Positions 7,647-17,031 of a stretch of DNA of 64,000 nt are shown in pieces. The position numbers were made by a program, and so were the translations under genes. The notes under the pieces were generated by a model. That model made no database searches, had not been told where the DNA came from, and saw only the letters and a program-made list of their open reading frames with translations. Numbering within the stretch: the stretch's first letter is position 1; each line of letters opens with the position of its first letter. Source of the stretch: Acidimicrobiaceae bacterium (lineage in GTDB: Bacteria; Actinomycetota; Acidimicrobiia; Acidimicrobiales; RAAP-2); NCBI GenBank assembly GCA_003132205.1, contig PKWY01000038.1, forward strand, positions 31,765 through 95,764, in the 5' to 3' direction.

Positions 7647-8810
7647 TCAGCGCTTCGCGCGCAGCGTCGTCGCCACCAGCGCCGAACCCGGGCGGTAGGC
7701 CAGGTGCGCCGCCCGCGGGGCGTCGAGGATCAACAGGTCGGCGCGCGCGCCCGGCTTCAGATGACCGATATCGTCGCGCCGAAGGGCCCTCGCCCCTCCG
7801 AGGGTGGCGCACCAGAGCGCCTCGTCCGGCGTCATCGTCATCTCGCGAACGGCGAGGGCGATGATGAAACCCATGCTCGTGACGTAGGAGCTGCCCGGGT
7901 TGCAGTCGGTCGCGATCGCGACCGTGACCCCGGCGTCGATCATTCGCCGCGCCGACGGATACCGGGAACGGGTGGAGAAGTCCGCCCCGGGCAGGAGCGT
8001 GGCGACGGTCCCGGACCCCGCGAGCAGCGCGATGTCGGAATCGCTCACGAACGTGCAGTGATCCACGCTCGCCGCGTCGAGCTCGATGGCGAGGCGGATG
8101 CCGCCGGTTTCACCCAGCTGGTTGCCGTGCAGGCGCAGCTCGAGTCCCGCCGCGCGCGCGGCGAGCAGCACCTCGCGCGACTCGTCGACGCTGAAGGCCC
8201 CGCGGTCGCAGAACACGTCGGCCCACCTCGCGTGGTCCTTGCACGACTCGAGCATCTCCCCCTTCACGAGCTCCACGTACCCGTCGCGATCGTGGGCGAA
8301 CTCGACGGGCACCACGTGGGCCCCGAGGAAGGTGACCTCGTCGGTGAACTCGGACGCCAGCCCGACGAGGCGGGCCTCTCCGGCGACGTTCAACTCGTAG
8401 CCCGACTTGATCTCCATGGTCGTGACCCCGCCGGCGAGCAGCTGCGCGGCCCGATGCGAGGTCAGCGCCCGAAGTTCGTCGCTCGAGGCGGCGCGGGTGG
8501 CGTTGACGGTGAGCCCGATGCCGCCGCCGTCGTAGCGCTCCCCCGCCATGCGCGCCTCGAACTCCTCGGAGCGTTCGCCGGCGAAAACGAGGTGCGTGTG
8601 CGAGTCAACGAATCCCGGCACGACGGCGCGGCCGCCCGCGTCGATGAATTCGTCCGCGGACGGCGCATCGGCGGAAGGTCCCACCCAGAGGACGCGCTCC
8701 TCGTCGAGGACGATGGCGGCGTCGCGCAGTCGCCCCATGAGCGTCTCGTCGCCGAGCGAGGGATCGTTGGTGGTGAGCTCGCCGATGCGGCCAATGACGC
8801 GGGTGACCAT
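7647..8810 (-). CDS. hutI: Imidazolonepropionase
   Basis: HutI hydrolyses 4-imidazolone-5-propionate to N-formimino-L-glutamate, the third step of histidine breakdown. The 387-residue protein has the amidohydrolase metal motif GFVDSHTHLVFAG (His71 and His73) and the family-specific run EEFEARMAGERYDGGGIG. Further conserved segments are MEIKSGYEL, LHGNQLGETGG and ATDCNPGSSYV. The ATG at 8810 overlaps the hutU stop by one base (TGATG). The frame continues upstream, but only as a shadow inside hutU. It is the last gene of the hut operon. An imperfect inverted repeat (7604-7611 with 7637-7644) follows its stop but has no T-run. Confidence 0.95.
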   Translation of the reverse strand: MVTRVIGRIGELTTNDPSLGDETLMGRLRDAAIVLDEERVLWVGPSADAPSADEFIDAGGRAVVPGFVDSHTHLVFAGERSEEFEARMAGERYDGGGIGLTVNATRAASSDELRALTSHRAAQLLAGGVTTMEIKSGYELNVAGEARLVGLASEFTDEVTFLGAHVVPVEFAHDRDGYVELVKGEMLESCKDHARWADVFCDRGAFSVDESREVLLAARAAGLELRLHGNQLGETGGIRLAIELDAASVDHCTFVSDSDIALLAGSGTVATLLPGADFSTRSRYPSARRMIDAGVTVAIATDCNPGSSYVTSMGFIIALAVREMTMTPDEALWCATLGGARALRRDDIGHLKPGARADLLILDAPRAAHLAYRPGSALVATTLRAKR

Positions 8811-10465
8811 CAGCCCTCGCGCATCGGAATGCGCACGCCACGCTCGCGGGCGGCCTCGTCGGCCAACTCGTAGCCCGCGTCCACGTGGCGGATGACACCC
8901 ATGCCCGGGTCGTTCGTGAGGACCCGTTCGAGCTTCTGGCGCGCGAGCGCGGTGCCGTCGGCGACGCAGACCTGGCCCGCATGGATCGAGCGTCCCATCC
9001 CGACGCCCCCGCCCTGGTGGATCGAGACCCACGACGCGCCCGACGCCGTGTTCACGAGCGCGTTGAGCAGCGGCCAGTCGGCGATGGCGTCGGATCCGTC
9101 GAGCATCGACTCGGTCTCGCGGTAGGGGGACGCGACCGACCCGCTGTCGAGGTGGTCGCGTCCGATGACGATCGGCGCCGACACCTCGCCCGACGCGACG
9201 AGGTCGTTGAAGGCGACGCCCGCCTTGTCACGCTCGCCGTAACCGAGCCAGCAGATCCTCGCGGGCAGCCCCTGGAAGGCGACCTTCTCCTGGGCCTTCG
9301 TTATCCAACGGTGCAGCCCCTCGTTCTCCGGGAAGAGGTCCAGGACCGCCTGATCGGTCCTCGCGATGTCCTTCGGGTCGCCCGACAAGGCCGCCCAGCG
9401 GAAGGGGCCCTTGCCCTCGCAGAAGAGGGGACGTATGTAGGCGGGCACGAATCCCGGAAAGTCGAAGGCGCGCGGGTATCCGCCGAGCTGGGCCTCGCCG
9501 CGGATCGAGTTGCCGTAGTCGAAGACCTCCGAACCCCGGTCCATGAAGCCGACCATCGCCTCAACCTGCTTCGCCATCGACTGGCGCGCGCGGTCGGTGA
9601 ACTCCTCGGGCTTCTTGTCGGCGTAGTCGTGCCAGTCGCCGAGCTCGATGCCCTCGGGAAGGTAGCTCAAGGGATCGTGCGCCGAGGTCTGGTCGGTGAC
9701 GATGTCCACCTCGACCCCGCGGCGCAGCAGTTCGGCGAAGATCGTCGCGGCGTTGCCGAGCAGCCCGACGCTGAGGGCGCGCCGTTCCTTCTTCGCCGCC
9801 AGCACGCGCGAAAGGGCTTCCTCGAGATCGCTCGTCCACTCGTCGAGGTAGCGATGCTGGACCCGGCGCTCGAGTCGCGCGGGATCAACGTCAACGCAGA
9901 GGCAGACCCCGTCGTTCATGGTCACCGCGAGCGGCTGGGCGCCGCCCATGCCGCCGGCGCCGCCCGTCAGGGTGAGCGTCCCAGCCAAGGTGCCGTTGAA
10001 CCTCTTCGCCGCCACCGCGGCGAACGTCTCGTAGGTGCCCTGGAGGATCCCCTGGGTCCCGATGTAGATCCACGAGCCCGCGGTCATCTGGCCGTACATG
10101 GTGAGCCCCAACGCCTCGAGACGGCGGAACTCGGGCCACGTCGCCCAGTCCCCCACCAGGTTGGAGTTGGCGATCAGCACTCGCGGCGCCCATTCGTGGG
10201 TCTGGAACACCCCGACCGGGCGGCCCGACTGCACCAGCATCGTCTCGTCGCCCTTCAGGGTCTGGAGCGTGCGCACGAGCGCGTCGAAACTTCGCCAGTC
10301 CCTCGCGGCCCGGCCGGTTCCCCCGTAGACCACGAGGTCGTCGGGTCGTTCGGCGACCTCGGGATCGAGGTTGTTCTGCAGCATGCGCAGCGCCGCTTCC
10401 TGGGGCCAACCGAGGGTCGACAGCGTTGTTCCCCTTGCCGCTCGAACGGGACGGGCACCTTCCAT
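8810..10465 (-). CDS. hutU: Urocanate hydratase
   Basis: HutU adds water to urocanate to give imidazolonepropionate, using tightly bound NAD+ as an electrophile. The 551-residue length is normal. Recognisable segments are [24 protein letters not shown] near the start, [27 protein letters not shown], the nucleotide-binding [12 protein letters not shown], and the active-site cysteine region [14 protein letters not shown]. The C-terminus retains [27 protein letters not shown] lies 6 bases before the ATG. It follows hutH by 18 bases and overlaps hutI. Confidence 0.96.
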   Translation of the reverse strand: MEGARPVRAARGTTLSTLGWPQEAALRMLQNNLDPEVAERPDDLVVYGGTGRAARDWRSFDALVRTLQTLKGDETMLVQSGRPVGVFQTHEWAPRVLIANSNLVGDWATWPEFRRLEALGLTMYGQMTAGSWIYIGTQGILQGTYETFAAVAAKRFNGTLAGTLTLTGGAGGMGGAQPLAVTMNDGVCLCVDVDPARLERRVQHRYLDEWTSDLEEALSRVLAAKKERRALSVGLLGNAATIFAELLRRGVEVDIVTDQTSAHDPLSYLPEGIELGDWHDYADKKPEEFTDRARQSMAKQVEAMVGFMDRGSEVFDYGNSIRGEAQLGGYPRAFDFPGFVPAYIRPLFCEGKGPFRWAALSGDPKDIARTDQAVLDLFPENEGLHRWITKAQEKVAFQGLPARICWLGYGERDKAGVAFNDLVASGEVSAPIVIGRDHLDSGSVASPYRETESMLDGSDAIADWPLLNALVNTASGASWVSIHQGGGVGMGRSIHAGQVCVADGTALARQKLERVLTNDPGMGVIRHVDAGYELADEAARERGVRIPMREG

Positions 10466-10483
10466 GGCTTCTCCTTAGACGTT

Positions 10484-12013
10484 CTACACCAGTGTGACAA
10501 AGCCACGGACGATCGACAACAGCTCGCCGCTTCGCACGAGCTCGCCCACCGCCTCGATCTCGGGCGACAGCCAACGATCGTGGCCCGGTCCTCCGGTGAC
10601 GGCGTTCACTTGAATGCTGACCGCGTGCGTGCCCGCAGAGGGCATGAGCGGCTCACGCAGCTCGAGGGCTCGAGCGGCGGCGAGCAGCTCGATCCCGAGC
10701 ACGTCGCAGAACGCCTCGATCGAACGGCGGAGCTTTCTCGCCGCGTGCCAACCCATCGAGACGTGGTCCTCTTGCATGCCCGACGAGGGAATCGAGTCCA
10801 CGCTCGCCGGCGACGCGAGCCTCTTCATCTCCGAGACGAGGGCGGCCTGCGAGTACTGGGCGATCATCAGCCCCGAGTCGACCCCGGCGTGATGGGCGAG
10901 GAACGGCGGAAGCCCGTAGCTCCGGTTCACGTCGAGCAGGCGGTCGGTGCGCCGCTCGGAGATCGACGCCACGTCGGCGAGGGCGATCGCGAGGAAGTCC
11001 AGCACGTAGCCAATCGGCGCGCCGTGGAAGTTCCCGTTGGAGACGAGCGTGCCGTCGGCGAGCACCGAGGGGTTATCGATCGCCGAGGCGAGCTCGATGT
11101 CGGCGACCATCGTCGCGTGGGCGAAGGTGTCACGGGCCGCTCCGTGGACCTGGGGAGCGCATCGCAGCGAGTAGGCGTCCTGCACCTGGGACGAGTCGTC
11201 GAGGTGCGAGTTCACGATTGGCGAGTTCTCGAGCAGCGCCGCCAGGTTCGCCGCGCTGTCGCGCTGGCCGCGGTGCGGTCGAAGCGCGTGGATCTCGGCG
11301 AGGAAGGTGCGGTCGGTGCCGCGAAGCGCCTGGATCGAGAGCGCCGCCGCGACGTCGGCGAGGGCGAGCAACGAGAGTCCGTCCTCGATGGCCATGATCA
11401 GCTGGCCAAGCATTCCATCGGTGCCGTTGATGAGCGCGAGCCCTTCTTTTTCAGCGAGCACCACCGGCTCGAGGCCGGCGTCTCGAAGGGCCTCGGCGGC
11501 GCTCGTGCGCCGTCCCCCGCGCTCTCGCACATCGCCCTCGCCCATCAGGGCCAACGCGACGTGGGCGAGCGGCGCAAGGTCGCCCGAGCAGCCGAGCGAC
11601 CCGAACTCGTGCACGACCGGGGTGATGCCCTCGTTCAAGAGCGCGAGGTAGGCCAGCGCCGTCGACGGACGCACCCCCGACACACCCGAGCAGAGATTGG
11701 TCAAGCGCGACACCATCATCGCGCGAACGACTTCGGTCTCGACTTCGGGCCCCACACCCGCGGCGTGGGAGCGGATGAGCGAGCGCTGCAGGTCGCGGCG
11801 CTGGTCGGGCGAGATGAACGTCGTCGCGAGTGATCCGAAGCCGGTCGAGAGTCCGTAGACCGGAGCTCCGCTCGAGACCAGTGCGTCGATCGCCTCGCGC
11901 TGGGTGGCGAGCCGCGCGAGCACGCCGTCATCGAGCTGGAGCGTCTCGAACTCCCTCGCCACGCGCAAGAGCTCACGCCTCGTCATTGATCCTGTGCCAA
12001 GTACAACCGTCAT
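10484..12013 (-). CDS. hutH: Histidine ammonia-lyase
   Basis: HutH converts L-histidine to trans-urocanate and ammonia. The 509-residue protein carries the MIO prosthetic-group motif as GSLGCSGDLAPLAH. Cys replaces the usual Ala of the Ala-Ser-Gly triad; the PAL/histidase signature allows Ser, Ala or Cys at that place, so activity is expected. Other family segments are YGLSTGFGSLA, LNGTDGM, QDAYSLRCAPQVHGA and SSGMQEDHVSMG. The ATG at 12013 overlaps the hutG stop by four bases (ATGA). It lies between hutG and hutU in one operon. Confidence 0.96.
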   Translation of the reverse strand: MTVVLGTGSMTRRELLRVAREFETLQLDDGVLARLATQREAIDALVSSGAPVYGLSTGFGSLATTFISPDQRRDLQRSLIRSHAAGVGPEVETEVVRAMMVSRLTNLCSGVSGVRPSTALAYLALLNEGITPVVHEFGSLGCSGDLAPLAHVALALMGEGDVRERGGRRTSAAEALRDAGLEPVVLAEKEGLALINGTDGMLGQLIMAIEDGLSLLALADVAAALSIQALRGTDRTFLAEIHALRPHRGQRDSAANLAALLENSPIVNSHLDDSSQVQDAYSLRCAPQVHGAARDTFAHATMVADIELASAIDNPSVLADGTLVSNGNFHGAPIGYVLDFLAIALADVASISERRTDRLLDVNRSYGLPPFLAHHAGVDSGLMIAQYSQAALVSEMKRLASPASVDSIPSSGMQEDHVSMGWHAARKLRRSIEAFCDVLGIELLAAARALELREPLMPSAGTHAVSIQVNAVTGGPGHDRWLSPEIEAVGELVRSGELLSIVRGFVTLV

Positions 12014-12927
12014 TCTTCTCTCCTCATGACACCGCTGAGCGCCTCTAACACGAGCACCGCGGCCAATCGAATCGTCCGCTGGTCAGCGCTGTCGCGCTCG
12101 ACGTCGATCTCGGTGATGTCGAGCGCGTAGACCATCGGATGCGACGTCAACGCGCGGACAAACCGGCGCATCTCGTCGGCGCTGAAGCCGCCCGGGGCCG
12201 CGGCGGGGCAGCCAGGCACGGCCGCGCGGTCGGCCGCGTCGACGTCAATGTCGACGTAGATGCGCCTTGCGCCCTCGCCGGCGATTGCGAGGGCCCTCTG
12301 CGCGATCTCCTCAATCGACGTGCGCCGCGCTTCGTCGCGGCTGATCACCGTGACGTGGCGCGCGCGTGCTTGGCGGGCGTAGTGGGGTGAATTCGAGAAG
12401 TCCGCGAGGCCGACCTGCACGACGTGACGGCCGTCCAGTCCCTCGTCGAGGAGCTGGCGCACGGGCGAACCATTCGAGACGCCGTCGCGCATGTCGAGAT
12501 GCGCGTCGAGCGTGATCAGCCCGTAGGAAGAGAGTTCCGGGCCCGCGAGCGCGCGAAGCGCGTGCCACGTCAGCGCGTTGTCGCCTCCGAGAAAGATGCG
12601 AAGCGACAGAGAATCGTCGAACTTCGCGATCGCGCTCGCGAAACGGTCCCGTGCGTCGTCACCGTCGGGGTTTTCGACGTCGCCGTAGTCAACAACGCTC
12701 AGATGCTCGGCGAGGTCGCATTGGTCGCTGTAGGACCAGGTTGAGAATCGCGTCAGGGCTTCACGGATGGCCTCGGGGGTGCTCGTCTTCGAGCGAGGAG
12801 TCACCGACGTCAGGCAGGTGTGGGCGCCCAGGAGCCCGACGGCCCGATGGCCCGGTAGCGCACTCTCGCCGAGCAGGGTCGCCGCTAGGGGCCAGTTCGG
12901 GTCCGGTGAATGCTGCACAACGCCCAT
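12010..12927 (-). CDS. hutG: Arginase-family formimidoylglutamase
   Basis: This gene opens the hut operon and belongs to the ureohydrolase fold, so it most likely hydrolyses N-formiminoglutamate to glutamate and formamide. Metal motifs are GGDNALTW, DAHLDMRD and YVDIDVDAAD. In arginases the first motif is GGDHS; here Asn117 replaces the His. As I recall, Trypanosoma cruzi formiminoglutamase likewise has Asn where arginase has His, which supports formimidoylglutamase over arginase or agmatinase. The start could be ATG 12927 or GTG 12936; neither has a clear Shine-Dalgarno. It ends in an ATGA overlap with hutH and follows qcrB by about 80 bases on the same strand. Confidence 0.85.
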   Translation of the reverse strand: MGVVQHSPDPNWPLAATLLGESALPGHRAVGLLGAHTCLTSVTPRSKTSTPEAIREALTRFSTWSYSDQCDLAEHLSVVDYGDVENPDGDDARDRFASAIAKFDDSLSLRIFLGGDNALTWHALRALAGPELSSYGLITLDAHLDMRDGVSNGSPVRQLLDEGLDGRHVVQVGLADFSNSPHYARQARARHVTVISRDEARRTSIEEIAQRALAIAGEGARRIYVDIDVDAADRAAVPGCPAAAPGGFSADEMRRFVRALTSHPMVYALDITEIDVERDSADQRTIRLAAVLVLEALSGVMRREE

Positions 12928-13010
12928 GCTACGCACGGCGCCAGTGCTGATTGGAGCCGCGCCAGGTCGCGGTGAACTGCGCTACCGAGGAACGACGGCC
13001 CTTGGAGGGT

Positions 13011-14546
13011 TCAGCGTTCGACGGTGCGAACGCCTGATTCGCCGGCCTGCTCGGGTTCGTCGACGACGAAGTCCGGCACCGGGGTGGCGTCGAGCTCGGC
13101 GTGCACGTCGTCCACGTAGACGGGCGCCGGCGTCGCAATGTACTCACCCTCGGCGGTGCGGGTGACCACGTTGGTGGTCTTGCGCTTCCCACCGCCCTGC
13201 ACGGCTTGGAGCTCCTTGCAGATCTTCCAGGCGAGGGGGTACGCGACGAACGGCGACAGGATGACGAAGAATCGCATACCCCAGAGGACCTCGTTGAGCG
13301 GAAGACGGAAGAAGTTGGCGATGACGTCCGTTGAACTCGCGATGAACAGGGTCGACATCAACGCAAGGACCGCGACACCCGCGGCGGTGCGCTTGGGTCG
13401 ATTGCTCGGTCGGTCAAGCAGGTTGTGCATTGCGTGGTCATTGGTGAACTTGCGCTCCAGTGCGGGCCACAGGTAGGCGATGTTGAAGAGGAGGCCGGGA
13501 AGCACCACCGACGGTATGAAGACCTCGAGGGGAATCGTGTAGCCGAAACTATGGAACGACCACGACGGCCAGATACGAAGCGCGCCGTCGAGGAAGCCCA
13601 TGTAGAAGTCCGGCTGGACGGCGTACGAGATCCGTGACGCCTCGTAGGGACCGAACTGCCAGATGGGGTTGATCTGGGCGAACGCCCCAAGGAGGGCGGT
13701 GACGCCGGCGACGATGAACAAGAAACCGGTGGTCTTGGCCATGAAGACCGGAAACATCGGCGTTCCCACCACGTTGTTCTCGGTGCGGCCCTTGCCGGGG
13801 AACTGCGTGTGCTTCTGGCGAACGAGCAGGAAGAGGTGCGCTCCGACGAGTCCGACGATTATTGCCGGCACGATCAGCACGTGCAGGATGTAGAACCTCG
13901 GGATGATGGTCGCACCGGGGTAGTTGCCCCCGAAGAGGAAGAACGCGAGGTACGAGCCCACGAACGGTATCGACTCGAGGATCGAGAAGGCGATTCGGAT
14001 ACCGGTGCCCGAGACCAGGTCGTCGGGCAGCGAGTAGCCGAGGAACCCGTTACCGATTGCGAGGATCAGCAGCGTCGTGCCGATGGTCCAGTTGAGCTCG
14101 CGGGGCTTGCGGAACGCCCCGGTGAAGAAGACGCGTGCCATGTGCACGACCATGGCACCAACGAAGATGTCGCAGGACCAGTGGTGCATCTGACGCATGA
14201 GAAGCCCGGCGCGCACCGCGAACGACAGATTCACCGATGAGGCGTACGCCTCGGTGACACGCTGGCCGTCGAGCGGCAGGTAACTGCCGTGGTACGTGAC
14301 GAGCGCGGTGCTCGGGATGTAGTACAGCGTCAGGAAGACGCCGGTGACCAGCAGGATGACGAACGAGTAGAGCGCGATCTCACCCAGCATGAACGACCAG
14401 TGGTCGGGGAAGATCTTGTCCATGAACGAGCGTCCGCCCTTGGCAACCCCCAGGCGGTCGTCGAGTTCGTTGAGCACCTGGCCAACCTTGCCGTAAGGGC
14501 CGGCGGCTTGGCTCTTCGCGCGCTTGGTGTCAACGACGTCCGTCAT
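13011..14546 (-). CDS. qcrB: Cytochrome bc1 complex cytochrome b subunit
   Basis: QcrB carries both b hemes and the quinone sites of the menaquinol:cytochrome c reductase. About eight to nine membrane segments are visible. The heme-binding histidines lie in MRQMHHWSCDIFVGAMVVHMARVFF and in ILHVLIVPAIIVGLVGAHLF. The long C-terminal tail (EGEYIATPAPVYVDD onward, about 60 residues) is hydrophilic, as in actinobacterial QcrB. ATG 14546 overlaps the qcrA stop (ATGA) with GGGAG upstream; an in-frame TTG at 14558 is less likely. It is the last gene of the ctaE-qcrCAB block. Confidence 0.96.
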   Translation of the reverse strand: MTDVVDTKRAKSQAAGPYGKVGQVLNELDDRLGVAKGGRSFMDKIFPDHWSFMLGEIALYSFVILLVTGVFLTLYYIPSTALVTYHGSYLPLDGQRVTEAYASSVNLSFAVRAGLLMRQMHHWSCDIFVGAMVVHMARVFFTGAFRKPRELNWTIGTTLLILAIGNGFLGYSLPDDLVSGTGIRIAFSILESIPFVGSYLAFFLFGGNYPGATIIPRFYILHVLIVPAIIVGLVGAHLFLLVRQKHTQFPGKGRTENNVVGTPMFPVFMAKTTGFLFIVAGVTALLGAFAQINPIWQFGPYEASRISYAVQPDFYMGFLDGALRIWPSWSFHSFGYTIPLEVFIPSVVLPGLLFNIAYLWPALERKFTNDHAMHNLLDRPSNRPKRTAAGVAVLALMSTLFIASSTDVIANFFRLPLNEVLWGMRFFVILSPFVAYPLAWKICKELQAVQGGGKRKTTNVVTRTAEGEYIATPAPVYVDDVHAELDATPVPDFVVDEPEQAGESGVRTVER

Positions 14547-15481
14547 GAGCGCTCCCAAAATCCAGGGCCAACCGGCTGGTCGTAGTCATTCTGCGAACGA
14601 ATGTAACCCGACGCGTCCACGTAGAGCGGCAGCTGGGGAAGCGGTCGCGGGGCCGGCCCGAAGTTGGGGATCGCGCCGTTGGTGACGTTGAACATCGACT
14701 GGTGGCACGGGCAGACGAGGAGCTGGAGTTCCTGCTCGTAGAGCCCGACGGGACAGCCCAGGTGCGTGCAGAGCTTCGAGTACGCGACGTAGCCGTGGGG
14801 TCCCCACGTCTCGCGACCCTTCTGAGTCGTGAAGTTCTCGTTGGAGATTCGGATCAGGACCGTCTGGTCAACGGCCTGGCCGCGGTCGGTCTCCTGGGTT
14901 CCCTCGGGGTACACCGTCACGATCGAGCCGACCGCCAGGTCGCCCACGTGGACGCGGCGCCCCGTGATGTCGACCGCGTAGGTTCCCTCGCGCCAGTCGG
15001 TGTGGAAGAGCGTGCCCTTGGGCAGCGGCCCGAGGCTTCGAAGCAGCGGGAAGATCGCCACGACGCCGAAGATCCCGAGTCCACCGCCGAGCAGGCCCCC
15101 GAGCATCTTGCGTCGCTTGATGACGCTGCCGCCGCGCTCGACGATGGCGGCGGCGAAGGCGTCGCGATCGGCGTCAGAGTTGGCGAGGGTGTGGCGCTCT
15201 TCGACGAAGGGGCCCTTCGGCATGAGGTACTTGCCCCACGCGACGAGTCCGACGCCTAAGAAGAACAGTCCACCACCCATTGTGGCGCCGAGAATCCACG
15301 GCTTGGCGTCCACCCAGTAACTGGCACCGAAGCCGGCCACCAGCACGACACCGAGGAACAAGGTCACCGCGATGACCCGCTCGACCAACTCGGGGTTGCG
15401 CGCAGCGGGCTGCAGATGCGGGTCGTTCGCGCTCAGTCCCTTCAGCGAGACCGGCGTTGCGTGATCGTGATGCTCGCTCAC
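14543..15481 (-). CDS. qcrA: Cytochrome bc1 complex Rieske iron-sulfur subunit
   Basis: The 312-residue protein has the Rieske [2Fe-2S] ligands in CTHLGC and CPCHQSMF, separated by the GLYEQELQLLV stretch. Three N-terminal hydrophobic segments (ERVIAVTLFLGVVLVAGFGA, ILGATMGGGLFFLGVGLVAW and the helix after KRRKMLGG) match the three-helix actinobacterial QcrA rather than the single-helix proteobacterial form. It passes electrons from menaquinol to the diheme QcrC. GTG 15481 overlaps the qcrC stop (GTGA) and has AGGAGA upstream, so I prefer it to the upstream in-frame start at 15499. Confidence 0.95.
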   Translation of the reverse strand: MSEHHDHATPVSLKGLSANDPHLQPAARNPELVERVIAVTLFLGVVLVAGFGASYWVDAKPWILGATMGGGLFFLGVGLVAWGKYLMPKGPFVEERHTLANSDADRDAFAAAIVERGGSVIKRRKMLGGLLGGGLGIFGVVAIFPLLRSLGPLPKGTLFHTDWREGTYAVDITGRRVHVGDLAVGSIVTVYPEGTQETDRGQAVDQTVLIRISNENFTTQKGRETWGPHGYVAYSKLCTHLGCPVGLYEQELQLLVCPCHQSMFNVTNGAIPNFGPAPRPLPQLPLYVDASGYIRSQNDYDQPVGPGFWERS

Positions 15482-16371
15482 TGGCGCTCTCCTACCCAAA
15501 AGCCGACGAGGGCCAAGAGGCCGACGCCAATCAACAGTCCAACAAAGCCCTCAGCAACCGGGCCGAGTCCCCCGAGGCCGAATCCACCCGGGTTCTGGGG
15601 GTGCTGAATCTCGGTGGTGACGTATCCCACGATGTCGCGAACCTGCTTGTCGCTCAAGTTGCCGGTGAAGCGGGGCATGTTCCCTGGACCGGTGCGAATG
15701 GCTTCGACAACCTGGAAGGCTGGAATGTTGCGAAGCGACGGCGCGAACGTGCCCTGGGCCAATGCGTCGCCGTCACCTTCGATGGTGTGGCACGCCGCGC
15801 AGTTGAGCGCGAACAGCGCCGCCCCGTCGGAGAGGTTGGCGTGCTTCAGGTGGGGAGTCGGGATGTCGGGGTAGCTCGGGTCGAGCGAATTCACCCACGC
15901 AGCGATCGCGAGCGCCTGCTTCGCGTCGAGGCGCGCGACGCGGCGGTTGGCCTCGACGGCACGCGGATCGGCGGCGGGCATGCGGCCCGAGTCGATCCAG
16001 AAGTCGATCGTCGCGGGTCCCACTCCCACCAGGTTGGGGTACGCGCCCGAGGTGCCGTTCACGGGCACGCCGTTGGCCTCGGTGCCGTGGCACGAAGCGC
16101 AGTTCTGCAGAAAGAGCGCCCGTCCGAGCGTCACGAGCGACGAGGGCGGCACGTTGTAGGTAATCGCGCTGTTGCCGTAGCTGATGACGACGCCGGTCTT
16201 CGGGTCGATCGTCACGTTGGACGCCTTTGGCGTGCCGGCGTTCTTGCGCGTGGTTTGGTACGCGGTGTGCGCTGAGGCGCCCGCACTGCCGACGAACAGC
16301 AGGATCGGGCCCATGGCGAACATCGAAACGATGGACAGCATCGCGACACGCCGGAGATGAGTGAACGTCAA
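15478..16371 (-). CDS. qcrC: Diheme cytochrome c subunit of the bc1 complex
   Basis: This 297-residue protein has an N-terminal hydrophobic export segment (about residues 10-33), two c-type heme motifs (CASCH and CAACH) with downstream Met ligands (GRMPAADP and GNMPRF), and a C-terminal membrane anchor (GFVGLLIGVGLLALVGFWVG). This is the diheme c1-type subunit that lets actinobacterial bc1 deliver electrons directly to the aa3 oxidase without a soluble cytochrome c. It sits between ctaE (8-base gap) and qcrA (GTGA overlap). Confidence 0.95.
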   Translation of the reverse strand: MTFTHLRRVAMLSIVSMFAMGPILLFVGSAGASAHTAYQTTRKNAGTPKASNVTIDPKTGVVISYGNSAITYNVPPSSLVTLGRALFLQNCASCHGTEANGVPVNGTSGAYPNLVGVGPATIDFWIDSGRMPAADPRAVEANRRVARLDAKQALAIAAWVNSLDPSYPDIPTPHLKHANLSDGAALFALNCAACHTIEGDGDALAQGTFAPSLRNIPAFQVVEAIRTGPGNMPRFTGNLSDKQVRDIVGYVTTEIQHPQNPGGFGLGGLGPVAEGFVGLLIGVGLLALVGFWVGERQ

Positions 16372-16379
16372 AGCCCGAC

Positions 16380-16976
16380 CTACTTGAGGAGGAAGAGGGC
16401 CGAGTAGAGCCCAATCCAGACGACGTCAACGAAGTGCCAGTAGTAGCTCACGCCTTGGAAGGTCGAGAGCTCACCGGGATCACCTTCGGTTCCGCGCATA
16501 CGAAACAACAGGAACGCCATGGCCACGAGGCCGAGAAACACGTGCAGACCGTGGATGCCGGTGGTGATGAAGAACACCGAGCCGTACGAGTTCGTGTACC
16601 AGCGCGTCGCGAGGTGCGTCCACTCGTAGACCTGGTTGCTGACGAAGAGCGTGCCCATGACCATCGTGATGATGATCCAACGACGGGCCTCGGCACGACG
16701 ACGGTGTTCGATGAGCCACACGGCCCATTGCATCGTGAACGACGACGCCACCAGAATGACGGTGAAGATGCCTGACTGCAGGACGTCAAGGTGGGTGCCG
16801 ACCGGGGGCCACGCCGCCAGATGTGCGCGGATGGTAAATAATGCGGCGAAGAGTCCCGAGAAGAACATCAGCTCGCTGCCGAGCCAAATCATCACGCCAA
16901 TGGCCAGCATTGGTGGACGATCGTGGACGATCTTCTCTTGCTTCGCCAGGCTATTGAGGGGAATCGCCTGACTCAC
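16380..16976 (-). CDS. ctaE: Cytochrome c oxidase subunit III
   Basis: The 198-residue, five-helix protein matches the short actinobacterial subunit III: VMIWLGSELMFFSGLFAALF, VASSFTMQWAVWLIEHRR, FITTGIHGLHVFLGLVAMAFLLFR and the terminal YYWHFVDVVWIGLYSALFLLK. It belongs to the aa3-type terminal oxidase; ctaC, ctaD and ctaF are not in the window. The start is GTG 16976, with no good Shine-Dalgarno. A perfect 15-bp inverted repeat ends 7 bases upstream. ctaE leads the qcrCAB genes. Confidence 0.95.
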   Translation of the reverse strand: MSQAIPLNSLAKQEKIVHDRPPMLAIGVMIWLGSELMFFSGLFAALFTIRAHLAAWPPVGTHLDVLQSGIFTVILVASSFTMQWAVWLIEHRRRAEARRWIIITMVMGTLFVSNQVYEWTHLATRWYTNSYGSVFFITTGIHGLHVFLGLVAMAFLLFRMRGTEGDPGELSTFQGVSYYWHFVDVVWIGLYSALFLLK

Positions 16977-16982
16977 GCCTAC

Positions 16983-16997
16983 ATTTCTAGTAGAAAT
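16983..16997. promoter_or_regulatory. 15-bp perfect inverted repeat directly upstream of ctaE
   Basis: ATTTCTAGTAGAAAT has 7-bp arms around one central base. It lies in the 55-base gap between helD and ctaE, 7-21 bases upstream of the ctaE GTG. It is AT-rich in GC-rich surroundings and overlaps where a -10 element of a leaderless ctaE transcript would be. A dimeric repressor or activator site is plausible; the sequence does not match a site I know. Confidence 0.45.
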
Positions 16998-17031
16998 CGC
17001 GCACCCGGTGCTAACACCCTGCTGAGAACTC

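Noticed and set aside
7440..8873. Plus-strand frame starting with Asp/Val repeats
   Set aside because: Antisense to the TSS repeat and hutI; no independent start signal or domain.
8885..11833. Very long plus-strand frame across the hut genes
   Set aside because: Antisense shadow of hutU and hutH caused by high GC in third positions; composition is Arg/Glu/Val-rich with no motif.
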